A stretch of 64,000 bases of DNA from Bacteroidales bacterium (GTDB lineage Bacteria > Bacteroidota > Bacteroidia > Bacteroidales > P3), in assembly GCA_017542345.1 (NCBI GenBank), contig JAFXXI010000008.1, positions 1 to 64,000 of the forward strand, written 5' to 3'. Made by a program: the position numbers and the translations under genes. The notes below the pieces were generated by a model that searched no databases, was not told where the DNA came from, and saw only the letters and a program-made list of their open reading frames with translations. Positions 60,405-64,000 of the stretch are shown one piece after another (position 1 is the stretch's first letter; each line of letters opens with the position of its first letter).

Positions 60405-61661
60405 ATGATGGTATACAGCATCTGGAAGTCTCTGTTGGCGGTTATCAATGCGATGAGTCCCTACCTCTTGTTGGGATTCCTCATTGCGGGGGTGCTGCAT
60501 GTGTTTGTGCCTAAGACGTTCTACGCGCGCTACCTCTCGCGCGACAACAAGCTTTCGGTGCTGTGGGCCGCCCTGCTGGGTGTGCCTCTGCCGCTCTGCT
60601 CGTGCGGTGTCATTCCCACTGCCGTCGGGCTGAAGAATGAGGGCGCGTCGAAAGGGGCTGTGGCCTCGTTCCTCATCGCTACGCCGCAGACGGGCATCGA
60701 CTCCATCCTGGCCACCTTCTCGCTGATGGGACTCGGTTTCGCCGTGGTGCGTCCCGTGGCCGCGCTGGTCACCGGCGTCTGCGGCGGCTTATTGGTAAAC
60801 CGCCTGGTGCGCGACGACTCCACCGCCTTCTCCGATGCTGCCACCTGCACCGTCGAGCGTGGCAACCGTCTCTGGCGCGTACTGAAATACGCCTACTTCG
60901 ACATGATTCAGGACATCGGCCTGCGGCTGGCTATCGGCCTCTTGGTGGCCGCCCTTATCAATGTGGCCGTGCCCGACGATTTTTTCCTCTCCTTCGGCAA
61001 GCAGCCGTTGCTCCAGATGCTGGTCATCCTCGTGGTGGCGGTGCCGATGTACATCTGCTCCACCGGCAGCATCCCTGTGGCGGCGGCACTGATGATGAAA
61101 GGCCTCTCGCCCGGAGCCGCGCTGGTGATGCTCATGGCCGGCCCTGCGGTCAATATCGCCTCCATCCTCGTGGTGCGCAAGTCGATGGGCAGCCGCTTCA
61201 CATGGCTCTACCTGCTCACCATCGTGGGCTTTTCCGTCCTTTTTGGATTGCTAATCAATGCGCTTGGTATTAATGCCATAGGCATGACGGAGAGTTGCGG
61301 GATGCACGGCGCCTGCTGCCCCTCTGAGGCCGCCTCGCCCAGCGTCTTCCAAATCATCTGCTCGTCACTCTTAGTATTGTTCATCATAATTGCGCTTACT
61401 ATGAAATTCTTCAGCAAGTTCAAGAAAGTTAATGTCACCCCGGCCACCGGTACCGACGCGGTTGTCTACACTGTCGAGGGCATGCATTGCAACCACTGCA
61501 AGGCCGCCTGCGAGCAGTCGGTCGGCAAAGTGAAAGGCGTCGCCTCCTGCGAAGCAACTCCCGCTGCCAACACCCTCGTCGTCACCGGCACCGCCGCCGA
61601 GGCCGACATCCGCAAAGCCGTTGAGCAGGCGGGTTTTGAGTTCAAAGGTATCAAGGAGTAA
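60405..61661 (+). CDS. SO_0444-type metal efflux permease with C-terminal HMA domain
   Basis: A 418-residue permease. The hydrophobic core (about 1-370) has two mirrored halves with PLPLCSCGVIPTAVGLKNEGAS and VPMYICSTGSIPVAAALMMKG, the conserved Cys motifs of the DUF318/SO_0444 copper-zinc efflux and ArsP-like family. The last 70 residues form an HMA domain with the metal site GMHCNHCKAAC, as in metal-binding P-type ATPase tails. The start is one of two adjacent ATGs (60405 or 60408). It likely exports soft metal ions. GTG-started HEAT gene follows by four bases. Confidence 0.88.
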   Translation: MMVYSIWKSLLAVINAMSPYLLLGFLIAGVLHVFVPKTFYARYLSRDNKLSVLWAALLGVPLPLCSCGVIPTAVGLKNEGASKGAVASFLIATPQTGIDSILATFSLMGLGFAVVRPVAALVTGVCGGLLVNRLVRDDSTAFSDAATCTVERGNRLWRVLKYAYFDMIQDIGLRLAIGLLVAALINVAVPDDFFLSFGKQPLLQMLVILVVAVPMYICSTGSIPVAAALMMKGLSPGAALVMLMAGPAVNIASILVVRKSMGSRFTWLYLLTIVGFSVLFGLLINALGINAIGMTESCGMHGACCPSEAASPSVFQIICSSLLVLFIIIALTMKFFSKFKKVNVTPATGTDAVVYTVEGMHCNHCKAACEQSVGKVKGVASCEATPAANTLVVTGTAAEADIRKAVEQAGFEFKGIKE

Positions 61662-61665
61662 CATA

Positions 61666-62268
61666 GTGACGGAATCCGAACTATACAAGGAACTCGGTGG
61701 GTTGACAAAGAGCAAGGAGCGGTGGGAGGAGAATATCCCCTACGTTGCAACGCTCCTTACGTCCGAATCCACCAAGATTAAGGCAAAGGCATTGTGGCTG
61801 CTGGGCGAGATGGGATTGGCGCATCCGCTTGCCATTCAAGACCATGTCGCAGCCATTGCATCATTCCTTGGCAGCACCGATCCGCTGCTGCGCGAGCGCG
61901 CACTCAATGCCCTTGGCCGCATCGGGCGGGGTCGCTACCGTTCCGTCGAGCCGTATTGGGCCGACTTGTTCCGCTTCGCCCACGATGAGGCGGCGAGCGT
62001 GAGGCTGGCCTTCATCTGGGCATCGGAGAATATCGCCACCGTCACGCCCGACCCATACAAGGACCACATGCCGCTCTTCGCTGAATTGTTGCACGACGGC
62101 GACGACCGCGTGCGGATGGAGGCTCCCGAGATGTTCCGTGTGCTCGGCAAACGCCGACCGGACTTTGTGAGGCCCTACCGGGAGTTGCTGAATAGCGTCG
62201 CCGAAAGCGACCCCCACCGCGTGGTGAGGATTCACTGTCAGGGAGCCATCCGAACCTTGTCGAGGTAA
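61666..62268 (+). CDS. HEAT-repeat protein
   Basis: A 200-residue, all-helical protein with four or five HEAT-like repeats (for example WLLGEMGLAHPLAIQDHVAAIASFLGS, LRERALNALGRIGRGRYRSVEPYWADLFR, VRMEAPEMFRVLGKRRP). The start is GTG 61666, preceded at good distance by AAGGAG. It lies four bases after the metal permease and may be co-transcribed. HEAT proteins usually serve as protein-binding scaffolds, and the partner is unknown. Confidence 0.75.
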   Translation: MTESELYKELGGLTKSKERWEENIPYVATLLTSESTKIKAKALWLLGEMGLAHPLAIQDHVAAIASFLGSTDPLLRERALNALGRIGRGRYRSVEPYWADLFRFAHDEAASVRLAFIWASENIATVTPDPYKDHMPLFAELLHDGDDRVRMEAPEMFRVLGKRRPDFVRPYRELLNSVAESDPHRVVRIHCQGAIRTLSR

Positions 62269-62372
62269 CATTATTTGATTTTTTTACTTTCTGAAGGAGC
62301 TGTTGACCACCTCCTCGACCCTTTGTTTTCGTCTTTTCAACGGGCCCTCTTTTTGTCAACTCAAAATGTTAA

Positions 62373-62450
62373 ATTACTCCTCTCTTACTTAAGTAATTGT
62401 TGAGTAGGAGAGGAGTAATAGAGGAGTAAGAGTTGAGTAAGACCTAGAGC
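62373..62450 (+). repeat. Imperfect hairpin with GAGTA-type repeats in a long non-coding gap
   Basis: In the 391-base gap 62269-62659 there is a near-perfect stem: 62373-62392 pairs with 62400-62419 (20 positions, two G-T pairs, seven-base loop, ATTACTCCTCTC and its complement at the ends). It is followed by further GAGTA units to about 62440. No T-run follows, so it is not a simple terminator. The unit echoes GAGTAGGGG in copy 3 at 47.0 kb. The rest of the gap is AT-moderate, with no gene that I can support. Confidence 0.75.
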
Positions 62451-62659
62451 TAAGTATCAGCGAGTTACAGGTATACTGATGACGTATATATCACGTTATG
62501 TGTTGTTTAGGTGTGATTTTGTGCTTGTAACTCACTGATTTCCAATAGCGGCAAGGCGCCCCAAAATGACCCGCTGAAATGTTAAAATCGGAACGACCTT
62601 CGGGCAATAAAAACCGCCTCTCGGCGTTATTTTAATGATTGTTTTTAATGATTTGTGGT

Positions 62660-63061
62660 ATGAAAAAGGTGCTTTTGACACTCGCTGTGCTGTGCGGCAT
62701 CGGGCTGATGGCCGGATGCGGGAAAGACAACAAGATTAGCGTCACCGATGTAGTCACCTCGGGCTGCTTGCAGTCGAAAATCGCGGAGGACGTGGAGACG
62801 TGGACGGTGTACTGGAACCAAGGCGAGCTGACGGTCGCCCACACGGGCTGGCTCGTTCCGTGCGACTGGCACGACGTGAAGGTGAGCGTAGAGTTGGATG
62901 GCTCCGTGGTGACTGTCAACGAGTGCGGCAAAGGCGGCGAGGTGAGATGCGTCTGCGACAGGCACAACTCATTCATTCTCTCCGGCCTAGATCACGGCAC
63001 CTACACCTTCGTCTTCAAGGTATGCGGCGAGGAGAGACACCGCCAGGAGTACACCATCTGA
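62660..63061 (+). CDS. Small lipoprotein of unknown function
   Basis: A 133-residue protein with a lipoprotein signal ending in LMAGC (acylated Cys near residue 19). The start MKKVLLTLAVLCG at 62660 is preferred over an ATG seven codons upstream. The mature chain is beta-rich with six further cysteines (for example CDWHDVKVSVELDGSVV, EVRCVCDRHNSF), suggesting disulfides or metal binding. A terminator-like hairpin follows. No family recognised. Confidence 0.75.
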   Translation: MKKVLLTLAVLCGIGLMAGCGKDNKISVTDVVTSGCLQSKIAEDVETWTVYWNQGELTVAHTGWLVPCDWHDVKVSVELDGSVVTVNECGKGGEVRCVCDRHNSFILSGLDHGTYTFVFKVCGEERHRQEYTI

Positions 63062-63083
63062 GCGGTGTAAAAGAGACAAAACA

Positions 63084-63115
63084 GAAAGCCGAGACCATTG
63101 CTGGCCTCGGCTTTC
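63084..63115. terminator. Hairpin between convergent lipoprotein and membrane-protein genes
   Basis: GAAAGCCGAG (63084-63093) pairs with CTCGGCTTTC (63106-63115). The inner part (CCA/TGG) pairs again after a mismatch. No long T-run flanks it, so termination strength is uncertain, but it lies midway between two convergent stops. Confidence 0.6.
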
Positions 63116-63135
63116 GTCGATTTAGTGCGGCGGAA

Positions 63136-63702
63136 CTATTTCATTGATGAGGCAGATTTCTTCATCGTACGGTCGGCCAGCCGTATGGCTAGGATGGCGA
63201 CGGGGACGGTCAATACCAGCACGACAATCAGCACGGGGATGTTGTTGATGACGGGCAGCATCAGCTGGTCGTATCCCGCGGGCATCTCCTCGACGGCAGC
63301 GGCCAGCGAGCCTTCGGTGTCCGTCCACCAGTGGGCCGTATAGGCGAAGAACGAGAAGGCAAAGGGCAGGAAGCTCCAGCGGACACCCTTCAGTGTGTCG
63401 TAGCCGTTGACCTTGCGGAGGATTTCGGCCAATGCCGACAGTACCACTATGCCGATGATGAAGGTGATGTCGGCTTCGCCGGCAATGAGGAACAGCACCA
63501 GGATAAAGCCGTTGAGGGCCGTCGCCGCACCGAAGCGGGGGATGAGGGTGCAGGTGTAGAGATAGATGAATGCCGTCAGCAGCGGCAGCAGTACGCCGAC
63601 ATATGCGTAGCATGCGGGGTGGATGATTCCGCTCGTGGCGCCGAGGATGAACGTGGCGAGATAGGCCACAGCCATAAGGAGGATTTTAATTGCTGTTTTC
63701 AT
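63136..63702 (-). CDS. Membrane protein resembling MptD/Trep_Strep ECF S-component
   Basis: A 188-residue protein with five or six membrane helices. The order of segments (ATSGIIHPACYAYVGVLLPLLTAFIYLY, FLIAGEADITFIIGIVVLSALAEILRKV, WSFLPFAFSFFAYTAHWW, and a last helix VLIVVLVLTVPVAILAIRL) resembles the substrate-binding S-components of energy-coupling-factor transporters of the Trep_Strep group. No ECF ATPase is nearby. It starts four bases after the small membrane-protein gene upstream. Substrate unknown. Confidence 0.65.
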   Translation of the reverse strand: MKTAIKILLMAVAYLATFILGATSGIIHPACYAYVGVLLPLLTAFIYLYTCTLIPRFGAATALNGFILVLFLIAGEADITFIIGIVVLSALAEILRKVNGYDTLKGVRWSFLPFAFSFFAYTAHWWTDTEGSLAAAVEEMPAGYDQLMLPVINNIPVLIVVLVLTVPVAILAIRLADRTMKKSASSMK

Positions 63703-63706
63703 GGCT

Positions 63707-63994
63707 TCAGTCGTTTTGTTTCATTAAACGGAGCGAATAGACGAACAGGAAGATGCCCAGCGCGGCCATCACGGGATGGATGAGCAGCTGCACGGGGTTG
63801 AACTCGGTGAGCAGCTCGGTGGCGTGGAAGAGGTTGAAGAGCATCATCAGCGCGGCCAGCACGAGATTGATGACACGCATGGCCTTGCAGCTGCGGTAGT
63901 TCATGCAAAGCAGGCCGCACATCGGTACGAAGAAGGCCATGCCCATCATAAACAGCAGCATGCCTGTCGGTGCCTCGCCCGTAGCGTCGGGCAT
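63707..63994 (-). CDS. Small membrane protein, possibly cut by the window edge
   Basis: A 95-residue reading with three helices (about 12-30, 38-55, 68-90). The ATG at 63994 is six bases from the window end and no in-frame stop precedes it, so the true start may lie outside. It sits upstream of the MptD-like gene by four bases and is probably in the same operon. No family recognised. Confidence 0.55.
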   Translation of the reverse strand: MPDATGEAPTGMLLFMMGMAFFVPMCGLLCMNYRSCKAMRVINLVLAALMMLFNLFHATELLTEFNPVQLLIHPVMAALGIFLFVYSLRLMKQND

Positions 63995-64000
63995 TGCGAT

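Overview
The window is chromosomal DNA from a member of the Bacteroidales (phylum Bacteroidota). The evidence is the recurring promoter pattern TTTG, 19 bases, TAnnTTTG; a UpxY-type antiterminator at the head of a capsule operon; a Bacteroidota-style sugar transferase; and typical neighbours such as recA, an RSH enzyme, PurE and small outer-membrane proteins. Housekeeping flanks are GC-rich, while the middle of the polysaccharide locus (about 10-14 kb and 26-32 kb) is visibly richer in A and T. I cannot name a genus.

Layout. (1) 1-4238, plus strand: the end of recA, a secreted protein, a bifunctional RelA/SpoT homologue and MazG. (2) 4228-38953, minus strand: one capsule/exopolysaccharide operon of 35 tightly packed genes, read from a promoter near 38950. 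In transcription order it holds upxY, the initiating sugar transferase, an ABC exporter (wzm, wzt), GDP-fucose synthesis (gmd, fcl), a nucleotidyltransferase, a radical SAM protein, a pyruvyl transferase, about 13 glycosyltransferases (including a GT10 fucosyltransferase), wecB, several O-acyltransferases and a final decoration cassette (CapK-like ligase, two FemAB/GNAT-like proteins, DUF354, a NodB-like protein). (3) 39200-46891: an M49-type metallopeptidase, tRNA-Ser(GGA), a GH3/HAD pair, and an operon of a P-loop protein, a MutS-like ATPase and a lysophospholipid acyltransferase, the first two resembling the lysine 5,6-aminomutase reactivase proteins KamB and KamC. (4) 47107-55386, plus strand: the second polysaccharide operon, with wza, wzc (ending in fifteen Gly-Tyr repeats), rfbA, rfbC, rfbD, a hexapeptide acetyltransferase and a CapD/PglF-type dehydratase, closed by a clear terminator. 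(5) 55408-64000: a lamin-tail protein, purE, a LolA-like protein, a fused P-loop kinase/dCMP deaminase, a TetR-like regulator, an outer-membrane barrel protein, a 55-residue ferredoxin, a metal efflux permease with an HMA tail, a HEAT-repeat protein, a lipoprotein and two small membrane proteins.

How the parts fit. The minus-strand operon builds the repeat unit and exports it through Wzm/Wzt. The plus-strand operon supplies dTDP-rhamnose steps, further sugar conversion and the Wza/Wzc envelope machinery. RfbB, a Wzx flippase, UpxZ and a Wzc phosphatase are not in the window.

Most unusual observations: the (Gly-Tyr)15 tail of Wzc; a composite intergenic repeat with copies at 18.5, 39.1 and 47.0 kb next to the polysaccharide operons; the P-loop/deaminase fusion with the layout of the anti-phage protein AvcD; and the KamB/KamC-like pair without any aminomutase genes nearby.
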